Shown one piece after another: positions 1 to 7,793 of a stretch of DNA of 29,959 nt. The notes beneath the pieces were generated by a model, which was not told where the DNA came from, made no database searches, and saw only the letters and a list, made by a program, of their open reading frames with translations. Each line of letters begins with the position of its first letter. Within the stretch, counting starts at the first letter, position 1. This DNA is from an uncultured Corynebacterium sp. (GTDB lineage Bacteria; Actinomycetota; Actinomycetes; Mycobacteriales; Mycobacteriaceae): contig NZ_CALUAK010000020.1 of assembly GCF_943914015.1 (NCBI RefSeq), positions 1 through 29,959 on the forward strand. Direction: 5' to 3'. A program made the position numbers and the translations under genes.

Positions 1-1029
1 GGGGTGGATGACCGCTTCGCCAGAATCATGCACGATTTATCCACCACCTACTACGAGAAAACCAACGCCACACGCCAGCAGGCCACAGCCCGCCAGCAGG
101 CACAGGAGATGGGGCACACGTGGGAAACACTGCGGGCCATTTTGCAGTGCGTGAACAAACTACAGGACACGTCCCATGCCTGGCAGGTCCGCGTCGCATT
201 AACCCAGTGCGTGGCTAACTGCCGCACGATTAGGGCCGAGGCGGTGACCGTACTTTCGCGTTTTAATTCGATGCAGGCAGCGAACCCGAAGAATTCCCTT
301 TCGTGTCAGCCGATTCCTGGGACGACGAAGATGCGGATCAGTATTGTTGCCGATCAGCACAGCGCCCGCACTGCGGTCGACAAGGTCCGCGCCTTATACG
401 ATGATGCGGCCACCGCGTTTGTGACCGCCGCGGCGCTGGATGGGCTGGGGGAGGTGCCGGCGGTGGAGCCGCTGTGTTTGCTTCCCGCTGACTCCTCCGT
501 TTTGGGGGCGACCGTGCATGAGCAGTACAACCACATGTTGTCGATTTCGGATGGGACATCGGTGACGGCGCGGGAGTGGTTGCAGGTGAAGCTTGCGGAA
601 TTCGGTTGGGTGCTGCTGTTGGAGTCGCTCACGGGTAAGGAGCTTTAGTTTTTCCGGTTCAGAACAGACTTGGCGCGGTTTGCTGGTGTGCTGGAAAGGA
701 AAATCCAGAAGGCGAAGATGCCGGTGTGTGTGGTGGAGGGGTGTGCGTGTGGGGCGGGTAAGTATCAGATGCATCACATTGAATCCTGGGCAAGCGGTGG
801 CCCCACCACTCTGGCGAGCATGACGATGCTGTGCCCGTTCCGCAACGGTCGCAACGATGATAATCCGGCGCGTCCCCACTGCGGCCGGGTGGAAAGAATC
901 AACGGCTTGGACTATTTTGTGCCACCGTTTGGTGGCCGGCCGCGCCTCCACATGAGCGTGTGTGCCCAAGGCGGGGCCACACGACTCGCCCAAAAACAAG
1001 CCGGCATGACACCCCAACCCGCGCTTTAG
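1..1029 (+). pseudogene. DUF222/HNH endonuclease family protein, interrupted by an in-frame amber codon; 5' end outside window
   Basis: The reading frame is open at the window edge and runs to a TAG at 646-648. It then continues in the same frame (LTGKEL, stop, FFRFRTDLARFAGVLERK) to a second stop at 1027-1029. The upstream part looks like the alpha-helical DUF222 region. The downstream part carries the HNH nuclease signature: MPVCVVEGCACGAG, then MHHIESWASGGPT, then MLCPFRNGRN, and ends in the GLDYFVPPFGG motif common in corynebacterial members. Family members are one continuous protein, so a single nonsense substitution is the simplest explanation. A TTG at 670 could start a separate HNH-only protein, but I see no convincing ribosome site there. 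The final H of the usual HN(G/H)RN segment reads as R (FRNGRN), which may also weaken the active site. The gene is convergent with gatD and overlaps its 3' end by 4 nt. This family is multicopy in corynebacteria and its cellular role is unclear. Confidence 0.8.
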
Positions 1030-1769
1030 AACCGCTCCACGCGTTTTGCCGCCAGGCGCTCCTTGCGCAGCTGATCCACCTCAGGCAGCTCCAGAGGCGC
1101 CAGCTCGGTGACCTCGCAGCCCATCGCCTGCGCCAGTAGCACGTCGGCAAGCTGCGGGTTGCGTGCGAGCACCGGCCCGTGCAGGTATGTCGCGATGACG
1201 TTGCCCTGCACAACACCCTCCGCCGACAGCTGCGCCGACGGGTCCGCCATGTCGTACGTCCCGGACGAATCCGAGTTGCCGACACCCACAAGCACCGTCC
1301 CCAGCGGCGACGCATCGGCCCCCAGAAGCGTGGCCCCCATGTGGTTTTCAAAGCCGGTGAGCGTCTCCGTCAGCCCGGGCAGGCCCGTCGGCCGCGTCCG
1401 GATCTCACCGATGGCTCGCTTCTTCAGCGTCGTCGTCGTGGCGTCGATAAGCCCCACACCATCGATGACGCGACCGTTGGCCCGGAAGCTTTCGCCCAGA
1501 ACCTGCAGCCCCGCGCAGATCGCCATGATAGGCGCGGTCACGCGCGTCAGCGATGCCAGGTGCTCCACGGCGAGCGTCTGCGCTGTGTCCTCGCCGCCAC
1601 CCATGAGGTACACATCCAACCCGAGCGGTACGGGGTCGCCGAGCTTGATCTCTTCAATCGTCGCGGAGATGCCGCGCATCTCGGCCCGGCGCCGAATGAC
1701 GAGCGCGTTGCCGTTGTCGCCGTAGGTGCCGAGGACATCAGGAAGCAATAGACCGATGGTGAGACTCAT
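1026..1769 (-). CDS. gatD: Lipid II isoglutaminyl synthase, glutaminase subunit GatD
   Basis: A 247-residue class I glutamine amidotransferase of the CobB/CobQ-like group. It frees ammonia from glutamine and passes it to MurT, which amidates the D-glutamate of the lipid II stem peptide. The nucleophile elbow is visible as IMAICAGLQVLGE (Cys85), and the catalytic His lies in YLHGP (His197). The N-terminus MSLTIGLLLPDVLGTYGDNG is typical of the family. The ATG at 1769 is chosen over a longer open frame because it starts the conserved N-terminus and overlaps the murT stop as ATGA (1766-1769), implying translational coupling. It is the last gene of the dnaQ-like–murT–gatD set. No clear terminator is visible before the convergent HNH pseudogene. 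Confidence 0.92.
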   Translation of the reverse strand: MSLTIGLLLPDVLGTYGDNGNALVIRRRAEMRGISATIEEIKLGDPVPLGLDVYLMGGGEDTAQTLAVEHLASLTRVTAPIMAICAGLQVLGESFRANGRVIDGVGLIDATTTTLKKRAIGEIRTRPTGLPGLTETLTGFENHMGATLLGADASPLGTVLVGVGNSDSSGTYDMADPSAQLSAEGVVQGNVIATYLHGPVLARNPQLADVLLAQAMGCEVTELAPLELPEVDQLRKERLAAKRVERF

Positions 1770-3022
1770 TTGTTCAACGCTTTCTTCAGGTCGCGGAATG
1801 CGGTGTAGTTGGCGAGCACTTCTACCTTCCCTGGCGGGCACGCCTCGATGGCCTTCACCGGGTCGGGGATGGTTTCGTGGTCGATGCCGCCGTACAGCAG
1901 CCGTACGCCGAGGTCGGCGGAGCGCTCGCCGGAGGCCTTGACGGAGATCCCCTCGAAGGATTCGAACACCACGTCCCACAGCCACGATAGATCCTCGCCG
2001 TCTGCCACCTGCCCGTTGACGGCGATGACGAGCCCGTCAGCGGACCGATCCACCATGGACAGCGCCTCCTGCCAGCCAGCGGGGTTCTTCGCCAGCAGCA
2101 TGTGCACCTGGTGGTCCCCGTGGGTAATGGTCGAGTACCGTCCGGCGACGTTGTCCACGGTGCCCGCAGCCTCCGCCGCATCCTCAACAGGAATGTCGAA
2201 GCAGGACACCGCCGCGGCAATCGCCTGCGTCGCGTTGCCCCGGTTGGCGTTGCCCGGCAGCTGCAGCTCGAGCGGGGTTACGGTCCCCGCGTGCTTGACA
2301 CCCTCGGGCGTGATGAGCCACGACGGTTCCGGCCGGCGGAATTCCTGGCCGTTGGGCAGCTTCTTCACGGCATACCAGTCCCATCCGTCGCGGATGACGG
2401 CGCCGCCGGTGCGCGGGCAGCTGATGGAATCGCCGAGCCAGCCGACGCCGGCTGATACCCAGATGACGTTGGGGGAGTCCCACGCCACGGAGGTCATGAG
2501 GACGTCGTCACAGTTGGCAATCACAGTCATATCGGGTCGCGCATTGACGCACGCCCGCAGGGCCCGCTCAATCTTGTTGATCTCGCCCACACGATCGAGC
2601 TGGTCGCGCGACAGGTTCAACAACACGAGGCAGCTGGCATCCAGTCGCTCGGCCACGTGCGGGACGTGCAGCTCGTCGCATTCCAGCACAACGTGTGTGG
2701 CATCCTCGCCGGCGAGCAAAGCGGAGATGATGCCGGCATCCATGTTGTCGCCGCCTTCATTGGACGCAACCGAGTACTTAGTGCGCAAAGCAGCTGTCAA
2801 CATCCGCGTCGTCGTTGATTTGCCGTTGGTGCCGGTCACCAGCGCGACCGGGCGACCTCCGCCGAGTTCGTTCATGATGGAGGGGTCGATGGCGTTGGCG
2901 ACGAGCCCGCCGATCATTCCCCCTGCTCCCCGGCCTGTTGCGCGCGACGCGGTGGTCGCAAGGTTCGCAGCAGTGCGGGCTAGACGGCGACGGTAGGTGC
3001 GGACGGCCTTGGGCAGCTTCAT
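1766..3022 (-). CDS. murT: Lipid II isoglutaminyl synthase, Mur-ligase-like subunit MurT
   Basis: A 418-residue Mur ligase-like protein. The P-loop GTNGKST is at residues 64-70 after a short basic N-terminus, followed by the central ligase fold and a C-terminal DUF1727-type domain. With GatD it converts D-isoglutamate of lipid II to D-isoglutamine in the cytoplasm; this amidation influences cross-linking and lysozyme resistance in other Gram-positive bacteria. Characterised MurT proteins carry a four-cysteine zinc ribbon inside the ligase domain. The matching stretch here (around ISCPRTGG and WYAVKKLPNGQEFRRPEPSW) keeps only one of the four cysteines, so a bound zinc is unlikely. Start ATG at 3022 overlaps the stop of the upstream dnaQ-like gene by 4 nt (ATGA), and its own stop overlaps gatD in the same way. 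Confidence 0.92.
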   Translation of the reverse strand: MKLPKAVRTYRRRLARTAANLATTASRATGRGAGGMIGGLVANAIDPSIMNELGGGRPVALVTGTNGKSTTTRMLTAALRTKYSVASNEGGDNMDAGIISALLAGEDATHVVLECDELHVPHVAERLDASCLVLLNLSRDQLDRVGEINKIERALRACVNARPDMTVIANCDDVLMTSVAWDSPNVIWVSAGVGWLGDSISCPRTGGAVIRDGWDWYAVKKLPNGQEFRRPEPSWLITPEGVKHAGTVTPLELQLPGNANRGNATQAIAAAVSCFDIPVEDAAEAAGTVDNVAGRYSTITHGDHQVHMLLAKNPAGWQEALSMVDRSADGLVIAVNGQVADGEDLSWLWDVVFESFEGISVKASGERSADLGVRLLYGGIDHETIPDPVKAIEACPPGKVEVLANYTAFRDLKKALNK

Positions 3023-3957
3023 GGGTTCATACTAGCAAGGCGCAAGAATTCCTCGTCTGTAATGAGGGGGATTCCTTTGCGGTGCGCGTGCATGCCTTTC
3101 CCGCGTTTGGGGTGCTCCTCGTTGCACACAACCAAAGAGGTCGTGCGTGTGACCTTCTCGGAGTAGGCGAGCTCCCCGTCGACAACAGCGTGAATGATGT
3201 CGTCGGGATCGCACGCGACCTCGGGCGCGACGACGACCTCCATCCCGGGTTTGAGCTCCCCGGCGAACTGCCCGGGGTTGGGCTTCTTGGCGGCAGCGGC
3301 GGCATCGACGCGAATGAGCGAGCGTTGCAGCCCGAACCGGTCGGCCTTGAGTTCCTTGGGGTCACTCACCGCGCGCGTGTCGCGGAACCTCTCAAAAAAC
3401 AGCCGCGCAACGAGCAAGGTGTCCTCTCTAGTCAGCTCTTTGGCTGGTTGCTGTGCCCTGCTTATCGACGCCTTTTCGCTCACGCTATACCCCAATTGGT
3501 GCGCCAGGCTCCGTAATCGGGTATCCGTGACAAAGATGCTTTCCCGTCGCGCGGCACCGAGCGTGTCGACGACCGCCACCGGCCTCGGCACATGCCCCAC
3601 CCCGCGACGCCTCCGCCCGCCGCGCTTGCGGCGCCTGGCCTTGAGCGTCCTTTTCGACTCACTGACAATAAACCCCCACGTCTGCGGCGCGTTGTGGGTG
3701 ATGAGCGTCCGATCGTCGAGAAGCGAGCAGAGTTTCTTCAAAAAGTGCCCGAACGGCCGTGCGGCCTCGACTTCCTCCCGTGGCACCCCGTGTAGGTGGC
3801 GGGGACCCGGATCCTTGACGGGGTTCACCACGGTGAAGAACGAGTCGACGGGGTTCCCCTCCGCATCGAAGGTCACCGCGTCGATGGTGACGATGCGGGA
3901 GCTGGAGGGGTGGAGCCCCGTCGTTTGGATCGTCAGGGTGATGAAAGGATCCTGCAT
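3019..3957 (-). CDS. DnaQ-like exonuclease-fold protein with BRCT-like C-terminus, catalytic residues degenerate
   Basis: A 312-residue protein whose N-terminal ~190 residues follow the DEDDh exonuclease pattern of DNA polymerase III epsilon. The acidic residues are missing. ExoI is LTIQTTGLHP where the family has D-x-E-TTG. ExoII is LITHNAPQTWGFI where the family has HNAxFDxxF. In ExoIII only the last Asp of the H-x4-D pattern seems kept (KELTREDTLLVARLF). An arginine-rich stretch (KARRRKRGGRRRRG) sits after ExoII and could bind nucleic acid. The last ~75 residues (KPGMEVVV onward, with the VVCNEEHPKRGKGMHAHRKGIP segment) look like a BRCT domain. It is probably a non-catalytic binding protein. 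The stop overlaps the murT start by 4 nt, so it is co-translated with murT/gatD. The ATG at 3957 is used; no strong ribosome site decides it. Confidence 0.8.
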   Translation of the reverse strand: MQDPFITLTIQTTGLHPSSSRIVTIDAVTFDAEGNPVDSFFTVVNPVKDPGPRHLHGVPREEVEAARPFGHFLKKLCSLLDDRTLITHNAPQTWGFIVSESKRTLKARRRKRGGRRRRGVGHVPRPVAVVDTLGAARRESIFVTDTRLRSLAHQLGYSVSEKASISRAQQPAKELTREDTLLVARLFFERFRDTRAVSDPKELKADRFGLQRSLIRVDAAAAAKKPNPGQFAGELKPGMEVVVAPEVACDPDDIIHAVVDGELAYSEKVTRTTSLVVCNEEHPKRGKGMHAHRKGIPLITDEEFLRLASMNP

Positions 3958-3969
3958 ACCTACAAACTC

Positions 3970-4017
3970 TACATGTCAGAGTCTTCCTCACTTCGTTGCG
4001 GGAGACTCTGACATGTA
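3970..4017 (-). terminator. Perfect 15-bp inverted repeat just after leuA; possible terminator or mRNA 3'-end hairpin
   Basis: Arms at 3970-3984 and 4003-4017 (core ACATGTCAGAGTCT and its exact complement) enclose an 18-nt loop. The stem begins 4 nt after the leuA stop and ends 12 nt before the dnaQ-like start. Downstream on the minus strand there is only a weak T run (AGAGTTTGTAG), so it is not a textbook intrinsic terminator. It may cap the leuA transcript while letting some transcription into the next operon. Confidence 0.5.
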
Positions 4018-4020
4018 TGT

Positions 4021-5739
4021 TTAGGCCCTGTACGCGCGGTTGATGGCGCTCGTCACCGCCTTGACGGAAGCGACGGTAATGGAGGAGTCGATGCCGACGC
4101 CCCAGAAGCTCTTGCCGTTGACATCGGCGTGGATGTAGGCGGCAGCTTCGGCGTCATCGCCGGCGGTACGAGCGTGCTGGGTGTATTCCTGGATTTCCAC
4201 ATCAATGCCCACCGTCTCGAGGGCATTGGTGTAGATCGCCAGAGGACCGTTACCGGTCCCCGTCAGCTGCTCCTCCTTCCCATTAACCGTGACCTGCACA
4301 TCGTTGCCGTCGACGCTGGGTGCTGCCAGCGGGCCGTCGGCGTGGAGGAACTCGCCTTCGAACAGCTCCCACATAGTGGCGGAATCGACCTCGCCGCCGT
4401 CGGCATCGGTCTTCTGCTGGACGATCTGGGAGAAGTCCACCTGCACGGGGCGTGGCAGCTCCATGCCGTGGTCGGTCTTCATCAGGTAGGCTACGCCGCC
4501 CTTGCCGGACTGGGAGTTGACGCGAATGACGGCCTCGTACGTGCGGCCGAGGTCCTTCGGGTCAATGGGCAGGTAGGGAACCTCCCAGTGCTCCTTGTCA
4601 TCAATATGGCGCAGGCCTTTATTAATAGCATCCTGGTGGGAGCCGGAGAACGCGGTGAAGACGAGGTCGCCGCCGTACGGGTGACGCTCGTGGACGCCGA
4701 TCTGGTTGCAGTACTCGACGGTGGAACGGATCTGGTTGATGTTGGAGAAGTCGATCTGCGGGTCGACGCCCTGCGTCAGCAGGTTCAGCCCCAGGGTGAC
4801 GAGGTCGACGTTGCCGGTGCGCTCACCGTTGCCAAACAGACAGCCTTCGATACGGTCGGCGCCGGCCAAAAAGCCGAGCTCGGCGGTGGCGATGCCGGTG
4901 CCGCGGTCGTTGTGCGGGTGGAGGCTCAAGACGATGTGGTTGCGGCGCTTGAGGTTGCGGTCCATCCACTCGATGGAGTCGGCGTACACGTTCGGCGTTG
5001 TCATCTCGACGGTGGAGGGCAGGTTGATGATCATCGGGTTGTCCTCGGTGGGGTCCATGATGTCGACAACGGCATCGCAGACCTCCTTGGCAAAGGCCAC
5101 CTCGGTGCCGGTGTAGCTTTCCGGCGAGTACTCCCAGCGCCAGTTGGTGTCGGGGTAGTCGGCGGCGATCTCCTTGATGAGGTGCGCGGCGTCGGTGGCC
5201 AGCTTCTTCACGCCAGCCTGGTCCTTCTTGAACACCACCTCGCGTTGCAGGATGGAGGTGGAGTTGTAGAAGTGGATGATGACGTTCTTGGCACCCTCGC
5301 AGGCCTCGAACGTGCGGCGGATGAGGTGCTCGCGTGCCTGCACGAGGACCTGGATGGTGACATCGTCGGGGATCATGTGGTTGTCGATGATGTCGCGGAC
5401 GAAGTTGAAGTCCGTCTGGCTAGCCGAGGGGAACCCGACCTCGATCTCCTTGTAGCCCATCTGCACGAGCAGGGTGAACATGCGCCGCTTGCGCTCGGGG
5501 CTCATCGGGTCGATGAGAGCCTGGTTGCCGTCGCGCAGGTCCACGGCGCACCACAGGGGAGCGTGGGTAAAGTGCTTGTTCGGCCACGTGCGTTCGGTCA
5601 GCTGGAAGTCCTCCACTTCCTCGCGGTAGGGGAGGTACTTGTGGAAGGGCATGGAGGAGCCCTTCTGCTTATTCCATGACGGCTGGTCTGCCGGTGCTGG
5701 CGCGGAAGGCGTGGTGATGGCGGCTGGTGCGGAGTACAT
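4021..5739 (-). CDS. leuA: 2-isopropylmalate synthase
   Basis: A 572-residue enzyme that condenses acetyl-CoA with 2-ketoisovalerate in the first committed step of leucine synthesis. Visible features are the N-terminal extension typical of actinobacterial LeuA, the QPSWNKQKGSSMPFHKYLPY block, the metal and catalytic motif CAVDLRDGNQAL (Asp67, Arg69, Asp70), the metal-binding HPHND motif, the GNGERTGNV motif and the HPYGGDLVFTAFSGSHQDA block. The C-terminal leucine-sensing domain contains the EYTQHARTAGDDAEAAAY segment. The length and the sequence as I remember it match C. glutamicum LeuA closely, minus a short insertion before the WEVPYLPIDPKD block. The ATG at 5739 has an AAGGA about 11 nt upstream. 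A leader with a small branched-chain-rich ORF precedes it, so feedback inhibition and transcription attenuation probably both apply. Confidence 0.97.
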   Translation of the reverse strand: MYSAPAAITTPSAPAPADQPSWNKQKGSSMPFHKYLPYREEVEDFQLTERTWPNKHFTHAPLWCAVDLRDGNQALIDPMSPERKRRMFTLLVQMGYKEIEVGFPSASQTDFNFVRDIIDNHMIPDDVTIQVLVQAREHLIRRTFEACEGAKNVIIHFYNSTSILQREVVFKKDQAGVKKLATDAAHLIKEIAADYPDTNWRWEYSPESYTGTEVAFAKEVCDAVVDIMDPTEDNPMIINLPSTVEMTTPNVYADSIEWMDRNLKRRNHIVLSLHPHNDRGTGIATAELGFLAGADRIEGCLFGNGERTGNVDLVTLGLNLLTQGVDPQIDFSNINQIRSTVEYCNQIGVHERHPYGGDLVFTAFSGSHQDAINKGLRHIDDKEHWEVPYLPIDPKDLGRTYEAVIRVNSQSGKGGVAYLMKTDHGMELPRPVQVDFSQIVQQKTDADGGEVDSATMWELFEGEFLHADGPLAAPSVDGNDVQVTVNGKEEQLTGTGNGPLAIYTNALETVGIDVEIQEYTQHARTAGDDAEAAAYIHADVNGKSFWGVGIDSSITVASVKAVTSAINRAYRA

Positions 5740-5781
5740 AAAAATCAGTCCTTATGGTGAATAAGTGGAAAGTACAGCTAA

Positions 5782-5871
5782 AGGACCGGCCCGAAAAGAA
5801 ATTGTGGTTATGATGAGACCCGGTCGGCAATGAGAAACCCCGCGACGGGTCGCCGACCGAAATGAGGTCCT
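5782..5871 (-). promoter_or_regulatory. Probable leuA transcription attenuator
   Basis: Between the leader peptide and leuA lies a perfect 8-bp stem (GCCGACCG with its complement, 5821-5828 and 5852-5859). Nested inside it is CCCG-TCG-CGGG followed by GTTTCTC. A second pair of complementary 6-mers (AGGACC at the leader stop, 5866-5871, and GGTCCT at 5782-5787) encloses the whole region and could form an alternative fold. Competing hairpins directly after a branched-chain-rich leader ORF are the expected layout for attenuation. Which structure terminates is not clear, because no long U tract follows the 8-bp stem. Confidence 0.55.
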
Positions 5872-5920
5872 ACGATAACCCGCCGCGGCGAATAAGGATA
5901 ATGCTCAGTGCCGAAGCCAT
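5870..5920 (-). CDS. leuA leader peptide
   Basis: A 16-codon ORF encoding MASALSIILIRRGGLS, ending in TAG. Six of its residues are Leu or Ile, with a run of five consecutive hydrophobic or Ser codons (SIILI), followed by Arg-Arg-Gly-Gly as in reported actinobacterial branched-chain leader peptides. A -10-like TAGTAT sits exactly 7 nt before its ATG, so the transcript is probably leaderless and begins with this codon. Slow translation of the Leu/Ile codons would position a ribosome to change folding of the downstream stems. A competing ATG 8 nt upstream gives only MNPWLRH and is less plausible. Confidence 0.6.
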   Translation of the reverse strand: MASALSIILIRRGGLS

Positions 5921-5926
5921 GGGTTC

Positions 5927-5932
5927 ATACTA
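5927..5932 (-). promoter_or_regulatory. Putative -10 element of the leuA leader promoter
   Basis: TAGTAT on the minus strand, with six bases between it and the leader ATG, so transcription would start at that codon. No good -35 is visible, which is common in corynebacterial promoters. It lies 20 bases from the GTG of the divergent gene at 5952. Confidence 0.45.
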
Positions 5933-5951
5933 ATCCAGGAGAGGAGACTTT

Positions 5952-6869
5952 GTGGCGGAATCAGTAACCCCACTCGCGCCGTCGGAAGAATCATCCGAAA
6001 GGTTTACGGGTGCGACGGCTCGAGCACGAGCGACGGGCCACCGCTTCACACACTTCGTTTTCCCTGGTGTAGCGCTTTTGTCGGTGGTGTTCGCCGCCAT
6101 CGCGTTCGTGGTGAACGTGACGGTGCTGGCCATTTTCGGCGAGCGTGACGGGTTTGTCGCCGTGGAGTTCCTGGGGGTGTCGTGGGGGCAGCTGGCGCTC
6201 GCTGTTTTAGCCCATGCGCTGCTCATTTATGTTGTTTTCCTGTTTGCGCGGATGGCGTTTCGGGATAGTTTCATCGCTGCGATGGTGGTGGCGATGGGTT
6301 TCCCCGGGGTGACGGCCGCGTACATGGATCCGTGGGAGATCCTCGGTGCTTCTCTCATGCTCGCCGCGTGCATCGCCGGTGTGCTAAACAAGCAGCTCAT
6401 TAGCGCCCTGTTTGGTGTCGCCGCGACGTTCGCGACACCGTTCGCGTGGGGTCTGTGGATTCTGTACGCCGTCTTTTTGCTCCAGCGCAAGGGGAAGTCG
6501 TGGGCGTGGCTCGGTATCATCACTTTGTTTACCCCCGCTGTCTCACAATCTGATACGCACCGTCTCATTTCAGAAGGTTTGCTTTCCGACGTTTCCCCGC
6601 TCGCCCTCTTCCTCATCCTCACCACAATCGTGTGGTTGTGCAGTAGAGAAGAGCTGTGGCCCCCGGCGTTCTTCGTCCTTGCGCTCGTCCTGTGGCGGAT
6701 GTGGGGCAGCTTCTCGGTCGCCCTCTTCGCGGTCCTCGCCTGGCTCCCCCTGGCGGTCGAAGGCAAGCGCAAACTCCGCAAGCTGCCGTTTTTACTCGTC
6801 AGCGTGGTGTGGGTGTTCTTCGGCGCGTGGGTTTCGGCTCACGGCCTAGTTCAGGGACTGCCGGCTTAG
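5952..6869 (+). CDS. Multi-pass membrane protein of unknown function
   Basis: A 305-residue protein with a ~35-residue polar N-terminus followed by about eight or nine hydrophobic segments, for example around FVFPGVALLSVVFAAIAFVV, LALAVLAHALLIYVVFLFA, GASLMLAACIAGVL, LALFLILTTIVWLC and FLLVSVVWVFFGAWV. I recognise no catalytic or transport motif. The GTG start at 5952 has a strong ribosome site (AGGAGAGGAG, 5938-5947). A similar unnamed membrane protein sits between leuA and lysC in C. glutamicum, so this is a conserved neighbourhood gene rather than a recent arrival. It is divergent from leuA, with shared upstream sequence, and overlaps the convergent DMT gene by 24 nt at its 3' end. Confidence 0.8.
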   Translation: MAESVTPLAPSEESSERFTGATARARATGHRFTHFVFPGVALLSVVFAAIAFVVNVTVLAIFGERDGFVAVEFLGVSWGQLALAVLAHALLIYVVFLFARMAFRDSFIAAMVVAMGFPGVTAAYMDPWEILGASLMLAACIAGVLNKQLISALFGVAATFATPFAWGLWILYAVFLLQRKGKSWAWLGIITLFTPAVSQSDTHRLISEGLLSDVSPLALFLILTTIVWLCSREELWPPAFFVLALVLWRMWGSFSVALFAVLAWLPLAVEGKRKLRKLPFLLVSVVWVFFGAWVSAHGLVQGLPA

Positions 6870-7727
6870 CGCAAACGTGGATAGCACCATCGCGGCGGCC
6901 GCCACAGCCATAAACACCCATTCGAAGCCGGACACCTGGAACCGTTCGCCGAGGACGGCGTAGCCCAGCGCAAAGGCCACAAATGGTTCGGCCACGGTCA
7001 TAGCGGGCAGTGAGTGCTTGAGCGCTGCGGCGTTGAAGCTCGACTGCTGCACGATGGTTCCCAGGGTAGCCATGCCGATGAGCGCGTAGCCCTCCCAGTT
7101 GAACACGAGCCCGTGCAGGCCACCGTCCATGAACAGGTTGACCGTCGCCTTCGACAAAACGGCGACGTAGCCGAAGATCGCGCCGGTAACAATGCCTAAG
7201 AAGAAGGCCTTTTCGTGGCGCAGCCGCGTGTAGGCGAAGCGATCGAGCGCGAAGAGGGCCGCGCCGCCGATGAGCAGCGCGGGGATCCAGCGTCGTAGCG
7301 TGGGTTGCAGGTCACCGTGGGCGGGATTGCCGAGGATGACGATGACAGCAACGGCCGCCGATAGCACAAACGCCCAGAACAGCTCCGCCCCGCTGATCCG
7401 CTGCTTCTGATAAATGGAGGACAGCGGGAGGGTGAACATAAGGGAGAGGCAGAGGATCGGCTGCACGATGAGCAGGGTGCCAAAACCCAGTGCAACCACC
7501 TGAAAGCCGTAACCCAAAAAGGCCGTCGACAAGCCAGCCCACCACAGGGGGCGCCGAATGACGCGCAGGATGGGGGAGTCTCGAATACCGCCGGAGGTAT
7601 CGGGGGCCTCCTCGGCGATGCGATGCCGGACTACCGTCCCCCAGGCGATGGTAAGCGCGGATGCGAGGGCGAAGACGACGGCGATAACGTTGGACACACC
7701 TACAAATATAACCGCCTGGGTTAACAT
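6846..7727 (-). CDS. DMT-superfamily (EamA-like) membrane transporter
   Basis: A 293-residue protein with about nine or ten hydrophobic segments in two similar halves, as in drug/metabolite transporters. Recognisable landmarks are ALGFGTLLIVQPILCLSLMFTLPLSS at the end of the first half and the late AALKHSLPAMTVAEPFVAFALGYAVLGERF segment, the usual site of the EamA E-P signature before the penultimate helix. The substrate cannot be read from sequence. The ATG at 7727 lies inside the lysC promoter region, so this gene and lysC are divergent with only 66 nt between starts. Its 3' end overlaps the membrane-protein gene on the other strand by 24 nt. Confidence 0.8.
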   Translation of the reverse strand: MLTQAVIFVGVSNVIAVVFALASALTIAWGTVVRHRIAEEAPDTSGGIRDSPILRVIRRPLWWAGLSTAFLGYGFQVVALGFGTLLIVQPILCLSLMFTLPLSSIYQKQRISGAELFWAFVLSAAVAVIVILGNPAHGDLQPTLRRWIPALLIGGAALFALDRFAYTRLRHEKAFFLGIVTGAIFGYVAVLSKATVNLFMDGGLHGLVFNWEGYALIGMATLGTIVQQSSFNAAALKHSLPAMTVAEPFVAFALGYAVLGERFQVSGFEWVFMAVAAAAMVLSTFALSRQSLN

Positions 7728-7750
7728 GAACCGGTCTGTCTAGGTACAAT
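7721..7750 (+). promoter_or_regulatory. lysC promoter
   Basis: A -35-like TTAACA (7721-7726), an 18-bp spacer and a -10-like TACAAT (7745-7750). The predicted transcript start near 7757 leaves a short leader before the ribosome site AAAGGAG (7778-7784). A CTAGG direct repeat flanks the -10. The -35 overlaps the first codon of the divergent DMT gene. Confidence 0.55.
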
Positions 7751-7793
7751 CTAGGCACACTGACAGTTTTACTGTGTAAAGGAGCAATGGTTC

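Noticed and set aside
4129..5679. A 516-codon open frame on the plus strand opposite leuA
   Set aside because: It is the antisense of a highly conserved enzyme gene, has a low-complexity Val/Gly/Asp-rich product typical of GC-rich shadow frames, and lacks its own control signals.
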